Source: Coriobacteriaceae bacterium | GTDB taxonomy: Bacteria > Actinomycetota > Coriobacteriia > Coriobacteriales > Coriobacteriaceae | Length of the DNA: 64,000 nt | Assembly: GCA_025993015.1 (NCBI GenBank) | Contig: DAJPFV010000001.1 | Coordinates: 1,612,001-1,676,000, forward strand | Direction: 5' to 3' | Shown: positions 40,765-49,580 of the stretch, one piece after another | Layout of the letters: every line of letters starts with the position of its first letter | Numbering within the stretch: position 1 is the stretch's first letter | Position numbers and translations under genes: made by a program | The notes under the pieces: generated by a model | What the model was told of the DNA's origin: nothing | Databases searched by the model: none | Seen by the model: the letters and a program-made list of their open reading frames with translations, nothing else

Positions 40765-41961
40765 ATGAGTCAGGCAAGGCAAGATGGCATCACGCTCAAG
40801 CAGTGGCTCCCGCTTATCGGGCTCACCTGCTGCGCGTTCGTGTTCAACACGTCGGAGTTCATGCCCATCGGTCTGCTGACCGACATCGCCGCATCGTTTT
40901 CGCTCACCGAGGCCCAAGCTGGCATCATGATCTCGGTCTATGCCTGGGGCGTCATGCTGCTGTCGTTGCCGCTCATGGTGTTCGCTTCGCGCTTTGAGTT
41001 CAAGCGGATGCTGCTCGGCGTGCTTGCCGTGTTCTCGCTGGGCCAGTTCCTGTCCGCCGTGGCGCCGACCTATCCCATTCTGGTCTGCGCACGCCTGGTG
41101 GTTGCCTGCGCGCACGCCGTGTTCTGGTCGGTCGCCTCGATCATGGCGTCGCGTCTGGTTGACACGCGCCATGGGGCGCTCGCCATCAGCATGATCGCCA
41201 CGGGCTCTTCCATCGCACAGATCTTCGGCCTGCCGCTCGGCCGCGCCATTGGCCTGGCCGTGGGCTGGCGTATGACGTTTGCCGTGGTTGGGGCCCTCTC
41301 TGCCGCTGCGGTGGTGTACCAGGCCACGGTGTTCCCCACCATGCCGGCGGGCGAGCGTTTTACGCTCAAGCAGCTGCCCGAGCTGCTCAAGAGCCCGTTC
41401 CTCATCGCTCTCTACGCCGTTACGGTGTTCATGGCGACCGGCTATTACGCGGGCTATAGCTATATCGAGCCTTTCCTGGCCCAGGTCGCGCATGTCGACG
41501 CAAGCGCTATCACTATGACGTTGACGGCGTTCGGCTGCTCCGGCCTGGTGGGCAGTTGGCTGTTCGGCCGCCTGTTCGACGGGCACCGTTTTCCGTTCCT
41601 TGCGATCACGCTCTCCGGAGTGCCGGTCGCCTTGCTGCTTATGGGATCTGTCGCGTCATCGCTCGCGGCGGTGCTTGCCGTCTGCGCGCTATGGGGCTGC
41701 TGCTCCACGGCCTTTAACGTGGCGTTTCAGGCCGAGCTCATCAAGTACACGCCGGTGGATTCGTCGGCCGTCGCCATGTCGATTTTCTCGGGCCTGTTTA
41801 ACCTCGGTATTGGCACGGGTACCGCGATCGGCGGAGCCGTGGTTTCGGGTCCCGGTATCGCCTTGATCGGCTACGCGGGCGGTGCGATCGCTGCCGTGGG
41901 CGTCATCCTCGCTATCACGGTGATGTTCCCGGCCATTCGTCGCGCAAAGCCTGTCGCCTAA
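40765..41961 (+). CDS. MFS exporter, SotB/YdhP-like
   Basis: A 398-residue major facilitator with 12 membrane segments. The N-terminal FNTSEFMPIGLLTDIAASF and GVMLLSLPLMVFASRFEFKR motifs match the DHA1-type sugar-efflux branch (SotB, YdhP, AraJ). Start at MSQARQDGIT, 8 nt after GGAGA. The last 19 codons recur as a diverged fragment at 49371-49427 on the far side of the cassette, so this locus was the site of a recombination or insertion event. Substrate unknown; sugars and small drugs are typical for the family. Confidence 0.85.
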   Translation: MSQARQDGITLKQWLPLIGLTCCAFVFNTSEFMPIGLLTDIAASFSLTEAQAGIMISVYAWGVMLLSLPLMVFASRFEFKRMLLGVLAVFSLGQFLSAVAPTYPILVCARLVVACAHAVFWSVASIMASRLVDTRHGALAISMIATGSSIAQIFGLPLGRAIGLAVGWRMTFAVVGALSAAAVVYQATVFPTMPAGERFTLKQLPELLKSPFLIALYAVTVFMATGYYAGYSYIEPFLAQVAHVDASAITMTLTAFGCSGLVGSWLFGRLFDGHRFPFLAITLSGVPVALLLMGSVASSLAAVLAVCALWGCCSTAFNVAFQAELIKYTPVDSSAVAMSIFSGLFNLGIGTGTAIGGAVVSGPGIALIGYAGGAIAAVGVILAITVMFPAIRRAKPVA

Positions 41962-41976
41962 CCACGTCCCCTCATC

Positions 41977-42043
41977 AGTTGCGGTGAAATACGGACTGCT
42001 GGGCCCAATAAACCCGGCAAACAGTCCGCATTTCACCGCAACT
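41977..42043. repeat. 67-bp hairpin element (family B, copy 3)
   Basis: Arms AGTTGCGGTGAAATACGGAC.. and ..GTCCGCATTTCACCGCAACT pair at 21 of 22 positions around a 23-nt loop. It starts 16 nt after the MFS stop, the same spacing as copy 4 after the MFS tail fragment. Confidence 0.8.
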
Positions 42044-42057
42044 TAGAAAGGGACTGG

Positions 42058-42092
42058 GGTAGCTAATTTGGGACGGGGCTTTTTTAGCTACC
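42058..42092. repeat. hairpin with GGGACGGGG loop (possible family A variant)
   Basis: GGTAGCTAA and TTAGCTACC form a 9-bp perfect stem; the loop contains GGGACGGGG and a T-run. It follows a 67-bp element, as copy 1 of family A precedes one. Confidence 0.5.
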
Positions 42093-42115
42093 TCGCTGAG
42101 CATACGTAAAAGAGG

Positions 42116-42155
42116 CCGAGGCCGCTCCGGTGTGTGCTGGAGTGGCCTCGGTTTT
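42116..42155. terminator. terminator at the cassette 3' end
   Basis: CCGAGGCCGCTCC and GGAGTGGCCTCGG form a 13-bp stem with one wobble; TTTT follows on the plus strand and CTCTTTTA on the minus strand. Confidence 0.7.
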
Positions 42156-42174
42156 GTGTCTGCGTATGATCGAC

Positions 42175-42543
42175 CTAGAGCTCGTCTTGGGGGACGACAG
42201 CCGTAAGTTGCTCGTTCTCAAATACCGCAGCAAGTCCGTGTTCGGGGTCAAAGCGATAGTTGCACATGAGCGCTGCTTTGCGAGCATCATCGCTCCGAAG
42301 TACCACGATACTGGTCGGAATAACGTATCTAAAGATGTTTGTAATGGGGCCCTCGATCTGATCGCCGTCTCTTTCGAGACAATAATCTTCGATCGCTTCC
42401 TTGCTGTCCTCAACGGTATCCCAGCTTGCAAGCAGGGCGCCCTTTGCTTCCTTTTGAATGTCGAGGACGCCTTGGTCCGAGTCACACTCGTAATAGACGG
42501 GGAGCGAGAAATCCCTGCCCCACAGATTCATGCCGTTAGTCAT
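42175..42543 (-). CDS. small acidic protein, candidate immunity protein
   Basis: A 122-residue acidic protein with no recognised catalytic motif. It has alternating strand-like segments (DFSLPVYYECDSD, TSIVVLRSDDARKAALMCNY, LAAVFENEQLTAVVP) and an internal EDSKEAIEDYCLE helix. The general layout recalls the DUF6985-type small proteins found beside toxins, which is a tentative resemblance. The ATG (MTNGMNLWG) overlaps the end of the HNH gene by 8 nt, so it is co-translated with it. Size, acidity and position immediately after a nuclease gene suggest an immunity role; this is inference. Confidence 0.55.
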   Translation of the reverse strand: MTNGMNLWGRDFSLPVYYECDSDQGVLDIQKEAKGALLASWDTVEDSKEAIEDYCLERDGDQIEGPITNIFRYVIPTSIVVLRSDDARKAALMCNYRFDPEHGLAAVFENEQLTAVVPQDEL

Positions 42544-43225
42544 CGAAGCCGCCAATCTGATTCAGTATGTTTTTGATTTCGCTTACGCCGCCGAGATGGC
42601 TGCACACCTTGTGAACTTCGGTCGGAACAAGAGAGCACGTCTTCATATCATTGTGTTCGTGCCAGGTGTACTCATTTACCTCGCGCCATTTCTTGACATC
42701 CTGGTGCGTCCAATCATCTTTGCCATCGCGTTGCTCAAGGTTCCAAGCTTTTGCGCATTCAGTGTCTGCCTTTTCATAGTTGCCGACAATGCGTTCGCCG
42801 TTCTCGCCCATCTGCGAAAGCCTATGCTGGCTCATGCCTTGTATGGTTACTTTCGCTTCAGAGATAGGGTTGAAGTCAGGAATTCCATCCTTGTAATTGA
42901 TGCCCTCAAGACCTTTGTTTCGAAGAATCTCGCGGACCCTATCGGCTGTGGGAATAAACATCGATTCCCCTCGGTCACCCGACCATTTTCCGTTTGGATT
43001 CTCGATGCTCGGTGTACGGTCCAGCCTCTCCTTATAGCTCGAAGGATAATCGCACGATTCCACCGAGGGTCTAATCAATTTGTCGGGATCGATGGATTCG
43101 TTACGGCCGGCATTTTTAACCTCTGCCTTGGTTTCCTTTGATTCGGGGCCAATGAGTTTATCAGGATTGAACCCAAGTTTATCGCCTAGCTTGGCCACGC
43201 CGCCTTTCATTTGCTTGAACTCCAT
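42536..43225 (-). CDS. HNH/EndoVII-type nuclease, toxin-like
   Basis: A 229-residue protein. The C-terminal module (about residues 187-213) reads YTWHEHNDMKTCSLVP followed by TEVHKVCSHLGG, the spacing of the LHH-type HNH/EndoVII nuclease domain known from polymorphic toxins. Upstream, GKWSGDRGESMFIPT and DGIPDFNPISEAKVTI match the region that usually precedes that domain. Two short repeats (NPDKLIGP and DPDKLIRP) lie in the N-terminal linker. There is no signal peptide. Its ATG overlaps the ATPase stop by one base. It may act as an effector of the operon or as a toxin restrained by the small downstream protein. Confidence 0.7.
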   Translation of the reverse strand: MEFKQMKGGVAKLGDKLGFNPDKLIGPESKETKAEVKNAGRNESIDPDKLIRPSVESCDYPSSYKERLDRTPSIENPNGKWSGDRGESMFIPTADRVREILRNKGLEGINYKDGIPDFNPISEAKVTIQGMSQHRLSQMGENGERIVGNYEKADTECAKAWNLEQRDGKDDWTHQDVKKWREVNEYTWHEHNDMKTCSLVPTEVHKVCSHLGGVSEIKNILNQIGGFDD

Positions 43226-46200
43226 TAGCTCACCTCGCTATTCTCGTTCCAGTTGTGCCAATCGGAATATGCTTGGGTATCTTGCATTTGCAGACACAAG
43301 ACATCGGTCATGATGCCCTGGATGATGACCTGCCTGGTGCGGCTGTCGATATCGCGGTCGATTGAGGACCTGAGTGCCGCGTCCGCCGCCATTGTCCATT
43401 GTTCGGCTTCATCGCTGCACTCGCGTTCGTCCTCGACCGCTTTGGCAACGTTGGGAAACAGTGTGCTCATTATGGGTCCCAGCTTGGTCATGCGCGGTTC
43501 GGCGGGTGGGTTTTGAACGGTGCGCAGGATCTTGACCTTTGTAGACGCGTCGATATGGAGGCGATCGAGCCGTTCGCGAATGCTGTGCAGCTCCGTCTTG
43601 GTTCCGATGCTGATTCCGTAGGCCAGCATGCGCGCTACGGCAAGGGCATCATCGCTCTGGTTGCTTGCGACATCGTCGATGGGGCGGCTGTATGCAAAGT
43701 GCGCGCCATCCTCTGCTTTGGCGATCTTGCAGAGCACCGGCTCAACCCAATCGTTTTGGTAAATGGCCGCAACGCCTTTAGGCAGGCGTGCCAGTTCGAC
43801 GATCTGTTGGTCGTTGAGGTTGGCGGCGCGACCGGCGAGCTCGCGGTCCGAAAGATCGGGCAGGCGATGGATGATCTTGGTATTTGTGTTGCGAATGGCT
43901 GCCATATCGAGAAGTCCGGGCGCCTGGTCGGCGATGATGAAGCCTTCGCCGTATGTACGCATCTCGGCGATGGCATTTGAGATCATCTCGACGCTCTTGC
44001 CTGTCAGGTCGCCGCTTTCCGAGCCTTGGCTGCTCGACGATCGCTTAAGCAGGTTGTGCGCCTCTTCAAGCACGGTCAGATGGCGAAGTGGCTGGTTCAT
44101 GCCCTTTTTCTCGGCCATGCGATGTTCTTGAAGTTTGAGTACAAGAAGACCCATGAGTAGGGATTTTGTTTCGGCGGAGCCAATGCGCGATAGGTCGATG
44201 ACTGTGTTGGCGTCAAAAAGCACGGTGGCGTCGACTTCGTTCGACGAAAGCATCATGCCGTTGAGCCCGTTGGTGAGTGAATTGAGACGTGTGAGCAGCG
44301 AACCCTTGTAGGCGCCCTTATTTTCGGCGTCGTACTCGCTGGAATCGAGAATCTCGCGGACGTTGCGGGCAACATCTGCAAAGCAAGGAAAGAGATCGGC
44401 TCCATATGGGTTATCAGAAGCGGCAAGGTCCCATCCACAGTCTTCGTATGACCTGGCGACGGCGTCTTTAAGGACGGCGGGCATGGCGGCGTACATGGGC
44501 CAGCAGACATTAAAGATCTCAGCGAGTCGGTCGAGGTGTTCCAGCACATGGATGCCGGACGGGAAGCTAAAAGGATTGATACGCAGGAGCGGCGTGAATT
44601 CTGGATTGGTTCCAAAGACGTTTACGTCTTCGCGGGCTCCATACACGTCCTTGTATTCGCCCTTGGCAGGTTCAATGACAAGGAAGTTGACTCGCTGATC
44701 GAGCGCTTGGTCGAGGATGCGACAGACGGTATTGGTCTTTCCTGCGCCGGTGCTGCCCGTAACAAAGGTGTGCGAGGCAAGTGAGTCCTTTGACAGGAAC
44801 GTTTCGATGCGTTCCTCGCGATGCATATGGAAAACCTTGCCTATGCAAAGGCCCTGCTGAGGCTGCGTACCATCGAACGTAGAGACGTTGCGCCCAAAAG
44901 AAGCGCATTCGATAACGGGCAACCCTGGGACGGACTTCTTGGGAAAGTTGAGCGAATAGGCCAGCTCCTTGCCCGAAAGGGCAGTCGTTGCATCGACCGT
45001 TGCCGGATAGACCGAAAAGCTCGGATGTTGATCGAGCAGGGCGGGGGAGAGGGCAAAAGCAGGATGGCGCAAATCGCGAAGGTAGGAGCAGATTGCCGTG
45101 GCGTCGGCGCTTTGCTCTCCAAGGTCTCCGCGCCAGAGGTTTACTGCAGCCTGAGACATATAGGATTCTTTGCCCTGGGTGAGGGCGAGATAGGTGTGGG
45201 CAACGTTATTCGCGACGTTGTGGTCTTCTGCTAGCACGTAGGCGCAAAAGTCCCACATGCCGAGTGCCGAGGCAAGGTCGTAGCGCTTCATTTGCAACTC
45301 AAGTATTTCGAGCGCGTGTTGGATGGAGTAATTCTTGAACGTCTGCGTGATGCCTTCGTCGGCGCCGATGGTAGCGGTGACCGTGCTTGAGCGTGCGAAC
45401 GATCCGCCAAAGTTGGCACCTAGATTTACTGCCTGCGAAACACCGGAAGTCACGGAAGCTCCCTTAGAGACAGCCTTGCCAACACCGCTGGTGACGGCTT
45501 TGCCGAGCGTGTTGGATATGGCCTTGCCGGTAGATGAGCTTGTACCTGTTGCCGTGGACGTGGAGTGCGACGAACCCTCCGTGTGACTTGCGGATACGCC
45601 TAAGTCAACGCCTCCGCTCGAGGACTCATTCCTGCCGTCGGTGACCGTATCCGTGATGCTTTCGGTCGATGTGGACGAGTCGGTTACGCTCTCGTTGCTC
45701 GATTCCGAGGTCGACTCGTTTGTCGAGTCCGTTTCGTTGTAGTTTTGAGCAACAGCCTGATTATTTCCCACCTGTCTGCCGGCGCTCACACCTGCATTGA
45801 TGCCAATCGTCGCGGACGATCCGATGGAGTCGTTCTGGTGATGGGTGTAGTTGGTCGTCCATGAGGCATAAGGCGTTAGCAGTGAGTGGAGTTCGGCGAG
45901 GCGGAGTTTGCGCGATTCGATATCATGGATCGGGGTTGCGAGCAGCACGATAGTGTAGTCTTCGCTCGGCCTACCGGGCACAATGCCGTCGAGAACCTTC
46001 TCAATAGTTTGCGTGACGAACTTCTCGTTCTTTTCGGCTGGAATATTCGAAACGGCGGCAACCGAAGACGGGCGTCGATTGTCTAGACACGGAATGGGAC
46101 CGCGGTTGGCGGGCCCCACTTCGGAACCGGGGAAGTTGCCCCTCAAGGCATCCGACATGCGCCGGGAAAAATTATCGGCGTCGATGTTGTCGCGAGCATT

Positions 46201-46656
46201 GTCGCTATTGACGACTGCGAGAAATACCTCGGTGCTTGCGCTGGTTCGATTAAAGATCAGCGCAATGTTGCATTCTTCGTCAGAAAGAACGTCGTACACA
46301 TTTACAAGCTTCTCGAGACTGTCCTCGTTGGGATCGACGATCCACTTCGTGATATTCATGAAGCGGATGTTGTTGTCGGCGTTAAAGCCCATGGGGTATT
46401 CAATGGAGGGGTCAATCGGCGCGTAAACATTTCGCAGCTGCGGCAGATAGGCGTTGTGAAGCTCAACGGCGGCAGTTGCCAAGAGCCGATTGGTGAGCTC
46501 GACAGCTTGCTCGTCTGCCGGATTCGGCTTTTCTGACAAGTATGCTGTTCGCTTTTGGTCGACCTCATCGAGCTGGGAGCTGCTGAGTACCGAGACGGTT
46601 GCGACCGCGTTGCCGGCTTTATCGGCAGCGCGCATAATCGCGTTTTTGATGCCCAT
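43225..46656 (-). CDS. HerA/DUF87-type ATPase with Ser/Thr-rich insert
   Basis: A 1143-residue P-loop ATPase. The first 270 residues are of unknown fold. Residues about 272-438 form a low-complexity insert very rich in Ser, Thr, Asn and Gly. The ATPase domain has Walker A TGSTGAGKTNTVCR near 635, IEPAKGEYKD, Walker B LRHLTVLEEAHNLL near 863 and the sensor stretch GFIIADQAPGLLD, the HerA/DUF87 pattern. HerA-type enzymes form hexamers that move DNA or protein, and several work with nucleases in phage defence. It lies 9 nt after the dynamin-like gene and overlaps the HNH gene. More A/T-rich than the flanking core genes by eye. Confidence 0.75.
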   Translation of the reverse strand: MGIKNAIMRAADKAGNAVATVSVLSSSQLDEVDQKRTAYLSEKPNPADEQAVELTNRLLATAAVELHNAYLPQLRNVYAPIDPSIEYPMGFNADNNIRFMNITKWIVDPNEDSLEKLVNVYDVLSDEECNIALIFNRTSASTEVFLAVVNSDNARDNIDADNFSRRMSDALRGNFPGSEVGPANRGPIPCLDNRRPSSVAAVSNIPAEKNEKFVTQTIEKVLDGIVPGRPSEDYTIVLLATPIHDIESRKLRLAELHSLLTPYASWTTNYTHHQNDSIGSSATIGINAGVSAGRQVGNNQAVAQNYNETDSTNESTSESSNESVTDSSTSTESITDTVTDGRNESSSGGVDLGVSASHTEGSSHSTSTATGTSSSTGKAISNTLGKAVTSGVGKAVSKGASVTSGVSQAVNLGANFGGSFARSSTVTATIGADEGITQTFKNYSIQHALEILELQMKRYDLASALGMWDFCAYVLAEDHNVANNVAHTYLALTQGKESYMSQAAVNLWRGDLGEQSADATAICSYLRDLRHPAFALSPALLDQHPSFSVYPATVDATTALSGKELAYSLNFPKKSVPGLPVIECASFGRNVSTFDGTQPQQGLCIGKVFHMHREERIETFLSKDSLASHTFVTGSTGAGKTNTVCRILDQALDQRVNFLVIEPAKGEYKDVYGAREDVNVFGTNPEFTPLLRINPFSFPSGIHVLEHLDRLAEIFNVCWPMYAAMPAVLKDAVARSYEDCGWDLAASDNPYGADLFPCFADVARNVREILDSSEYDAENKGAYKGSLLTRLNSLTNGLNGMMLSSNEVDATVLFDANTVIDLSRIGSAETKSLLMGLLVLKLQEHRMAEKKGMNQPLRHLTVLEEAHNLLKRSSSSQGSESGDLTGKSVEMISNAIAEMRTYGEGFIIADQAPGLLDMAAIRNTNTKIIHRLPDLSDRELAGRAANLNDQQIVELARLPKGVAAIYQNDWVEPVLCKIAKAEDGAHFAYSRPIDDVASNQSDDALAVARMLAYGISIGTKTELHSIRERLDRLHIDASTKVKILRTVQNPPAEPRMTKLGPIMSTLFPNVAKAVEDERECSDEAEQWTMAADAALRSSIDRDIDSRTRQVIIQGIMTDVLCLQMQDTQAYSDWHNWNENSEVS

Positions 46657-46665
46657 ACGATCAGC

Positions 46666-49248
46666 CTATTCCTTCCAATTAATGACGCGCGCAATGTATT
46701 CTTTTCGATTGTTGAGTGTCTCGAGTTTTGCCTCGAGAGCGTTGATCTCCGCGGTTTGCCTGTTGATGTCTTCGACATGGCCATGGAGCACCGGGTTGTA
46801 GTCGGTGATATTGCTCGTAATTTGGCCAAGCAGCTCGTTGAGCCATTCGGTAAAGCCGTAGGTATGCTCGCGCTCTATTTCGGCGCGTGCTTCGCAGAAA
46901 CACCGTGAGATTTCGCGGTTGAATTTATCTTCGACTTTCCTAAGCAAAAGCTTGTCGGATTTAAAGATGACACGGTCCATGAGCTTCAGTTCGGTAAAGT
47001 CTGCCTTGCTGAAAATGGGGCCCTTTGTCTTATCGAGCGCGAGGCCACGATATTTAAGAATGATATCGCCGACCTCTTGGCGCTTTTCTTCGGAAAGAGG
47101 ATTGTCACTGCTGGTAGCGATGCGATAGAGGGCATCGCGGCTATGCTCCGCACAATCCTTCCAATAGCTTTGCGACAGCTCATCGATGGTCTGAGCTATT
47201 TGCTCGGTACATTCGTCATAGTGATTGATGACCTCGTTAAAGAGTTGGTCAGCGGCATCTTTGTCGGCTGTTCTTTCGGCAGCCTTTGCATCGGATCTTT
47301 TGTGAAATGCATCGGTTATGTCATCGCAAAGACCCTTGCCAACGTCCGCAAGGCCACCCGTTGGACAAGGTTCACTATCCTTTTGCGCATTGACCTGGCT
47401 TCCCTTTATGGAGTCGCCGAGCCTATTGAAGAAGTTGGGTGCAATCGAATCAAATGCTTTCGCTGCCGCGATTGAGCGTTTTGAGTACTCGAGCCCCTCT
47501 CGCTTTTCCTCGGTAATGGCGTTTTGGCGTGCCTGGAGCGCATCAAGACTGGTCTCCCATTGTTTGGCCGAAACCCTCTTGTCGATTGTTTCCCTATAGC
47601 TTGCCGAAGCATCCTCCTTTGCATGCTCCTTGCAGGCTTCGAGCTGATCGATAAGAGCGCGCTTATCCTCTTCGAGTTCGGCTTCTCGCTGCGCTTTCTT
47701 TTGTTCAAGGTCGGTTTTCTTGTCGGCAATCTCTTCTTCGGTTATGCCGACAATTTCTTGCAGAAGTGATTCCGACCTGCTGCATTTGTTATATGCGGAG
47801 TACCGTTCGGCAAACAGGCGTATTTCGTTCTCGATGCAAAAGAGTCCGCTATTGGCAAGAAGGAGGTCCTTGCAAGCCTCGGATTCGCGATTGGTTCTGC
47901 GCGAGATCTGTCCCGGAAGGATATCGTAACGGTAGAGCGTTTTGTAGAAGCGGCTTGTCGGGTCGGTGTATTTACGCTGCTGGTCTTCGAATCTTTCGGC
48001 ATAGTTGTCGCTTATAAACTCGCCGGAGTTCTTTGAGCCTAGGCCGAGGATGGAAGAAACAAAGTAGATACCTTGACCATAGAGCCTGGACGGAATGAAC
48101 TGGCGCATGATGTCCGAGACTCGTTCGTCGTCAAACCCGCCTTTGGGAAGGTCGGCGGAATCCGCCTTGTTGACTACGATCATGGCAAAGCGTTCATCGA
48201 TTGCGGGGATCTCCTTTATTTCGTTGGAGAGGTTCTCGTTGTCTTTCGTGTCGAGTGTGGTGTACTCGGCAACGAAAATGGGAAGACCGTTCGAGAGGCC
48301 TTCCATGGCTTGTTTGAGCACTCGGGCGTGATCGACGTTGGAGGCAGAGTTTGACCCCGGGGTGTCAAAGATGACAAACTCCCTGTCGTGAGGCCATGGA
48401 TCGGTATCGCTAAAGGGCACTTCGATTCTGATCAGATCGGAGATGGTCCGGTCGTCTTCATCGGCATGGTATGAGTTAAGAACCTTGAGGGCGCTGTTCA
48501 TATGAGAGGCCATGCCGGGCATGGAGTCGGCGACTTTGGCCGCGATCTTGTCGTATAGGGGCTCCCCCACAAGCTCTTTGTTTTCCATGAGGCCATCAAG
48601 ATCAAAGCGCAGCAAGAACCGCCTGCTGCCACAGGAGAATTGAACCATCGCGCGATCTCGGTCTTTTGAACGTTTGATTTGAAATATGCGGGCCGTTACA
48701 GGCTCGTCGCCGCTGGGAAGGATCTCCATGCCAATGAGGGCGTTGATGAGCGTCGATTTGCCTGCACTATAGTTGCCGAGCACACACAGCGGGATGATGT
48801 CGCTCGAGACATCGGTGAACTTCCTAATTTGCTCAGAGACTTTTGTTCGCTCGGAGACTGCTTCGTCTACAAGCCCCTGGATTTCTCTGAAGACTTCGAC
48901 AATTTCCGGCAAGACGTCACGGGCGTTTGATAGATAGCGCTCGTCTCGTATGACCTCGTATGTATTGGCACGTGGCCCTTCGGTGCAGATGGCGAGCAAC
49001 TCCTGCCATTCGTCGTCTGCTCCTTCAAAATGCAATTCAATTCTGTCGCCACCACCAAACTCTTTGGCGAGGATGTCGATGATCTCTTCGGCCTTAAAGG
49101 GGAAGAAACCATTAACGATCTTCGTGCTATGGAGCGCGCTATTGGGATTTGTAGATGTCGTTATTTCTTGCCAGCCGTTATCCCATCGGAAGAACCGGAC
49201 AATTTCTTGATATGGATTGCTGACGATCTTGATTTTAATGTCTGCCAT
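46666..49248 (-). CDS. dynamin-like GTPase
   Basis: An 860-residue large GTPase that begins the cassette operon. Residues 1-130 are an uncharacterised domain (MADIKIKIVSNPYQEIVRFF). The dynamin G domain has G1 VLGNYSAGKSTLINALIG near 160, G3 IFDTPGSNSASN near 295 and G4 MIVVNKADSADLP near 358. Long coiled-coil segments (EEEIADKKTDLEQKKAQREA) follow, as in bacterial dynamin-like proteins that remodel membranes; some of these take part in phage defence. The C-terminus ends in another coiled coil. The ATG follows AAAGG by 10 nt. No second dynamin gene is adjacent, unlike in the LeoABC and DynA systems. Confidence 0.8.
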   Translation of the reverse strand: MADIKIKIVSNPYQEIVRFFRWDNGWQEITTSTNPNSALHSTKIVNGFFPFKAEEIIDILAKEFGGGDRIELHFEGADDEWQELLAICTEGPRANTYEVIRDERYLSNARDVLPEIVEVFREIQGLVDEAVSERTKVSEQIRKFTDVSSDIIPLCVLGNYSAGKSTLINALIGMEILPSGDEPVTARIFQIKRSKDRDRAMVQFSCGSRRFLLRFDLDGLMENKELVGEPLYDKIAAKVADSMPGMASHMNSALKVLNSYHADEDDRTISDLIRIEVPFSDTDPWPHDREFVIFDTPGSNSASNVDHARVLKQAMEGLSNGLPIFVAEYTTLDTKDNENLSNEIKEIPAIDERFAMIVVNKADSADLPKGGFDDERVSDIMRQFIPSRLYGQGIYFVSSILGLGSKNSGEFISDNYAERFEDQQRKYTDPTSRFYKTLYRYDILPGQISRRTNRESEACKDLLLANSGLFCIENEIRLFAERYSAYNKCSRSESLLQEIVGITEEEIADKKTDLEQKKAQREAELEEDKRALIDQLEACKEHAKEDASASYRETIDKRVSAKQWETSLDALQARQNAITEEKREGLEYSKRSIAAAKAFDSIAPNFFNRLGDSIKGSQVNAQKDSEPCPTGGLADVGKGLCDDITDAFHKRSDAKAAERTADKDAADQLFNEVINHYDECTEQIAQTIDELSQSYWKDCAEHSRDALYRIATSSDNPLSEEKRQEVGDIILKYRGLALDKTKGPIFSKADFTELKLMDRVIFKSDKLLLRKVEDKFNREISRCFCEARAEIEREHTYGFTEWLNELLGQITSNITDYNPVLHGHVEDINRQTAEINALEAKLETLNNRKEYIARVINWKE

Positions 49249-49370
49249 CGTTCAACTACCTTTAGTAGATCAGGTGCGGGAATATGCCGCCTTTATCATA
49301 GGGTAGCCGCCCGTGCGGACACCCCTCTATTCGCTCGGCGGCATCTCGGCAGTACCATTTATTTGGCAAG

Positions 49371-49427
49371 ATCCTCGCCATCGCCGTAATGTTCCCGGCC
49401 ATACGCCGCGCAAAGCCCGTCGCCTAA
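49371..49427 (+). pseudogene. 3' tail fragment of an MFS gene
   Basis: The 19 codons ILAIAVMFPAIRRAKPVA-stop match the end of the MFS gene at 41905-41961 with one residue change; most base differences are synonymous. Homology continues 15 bp past the stop and into a 67-bp element, and stops upstream of 49371. It is a remnant, not an expressed gene. The 122 bases between the dynamin start and this point hold no clear feature beyond the cassette promoter region. Confidence 0.8.
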
Positions 49428-49442
49428 TCACGTCCCCTTATC

Positions 49443-49509
49443 AGTTGCGGTGGAATAGTTCCTGTTTAAGGCCTCTGAAGGCCCAGGCAGGAACTATTCC
49501 ACCGCAACT
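49443..49509. repeat. 67-bp hairpin element (family B, copy 4)
   Basis: Arms AGTTGCGGTGGAATAGTTCC.. and ..GGAACTATTCCACCGCAACT are exact 22-bp complements around a 23-nt loop. It lies 16 nt after the stop of the MFS tail fragment. Confidence 0.85.
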
Positions 49510-49580
49510 TATTTTGGGGGAGAGGATACAAGCCGGGCATACAATGGATGTCGTTGTGTTGAGCTTATCGGGAGGTTGCT

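Noticed and set aside
42536..43225. Restriction endonuclease
   Set aside because: An HNH motif alone fits, but there is no methyltransferase nearby and the module pattern matches toxin-type nucleases better.
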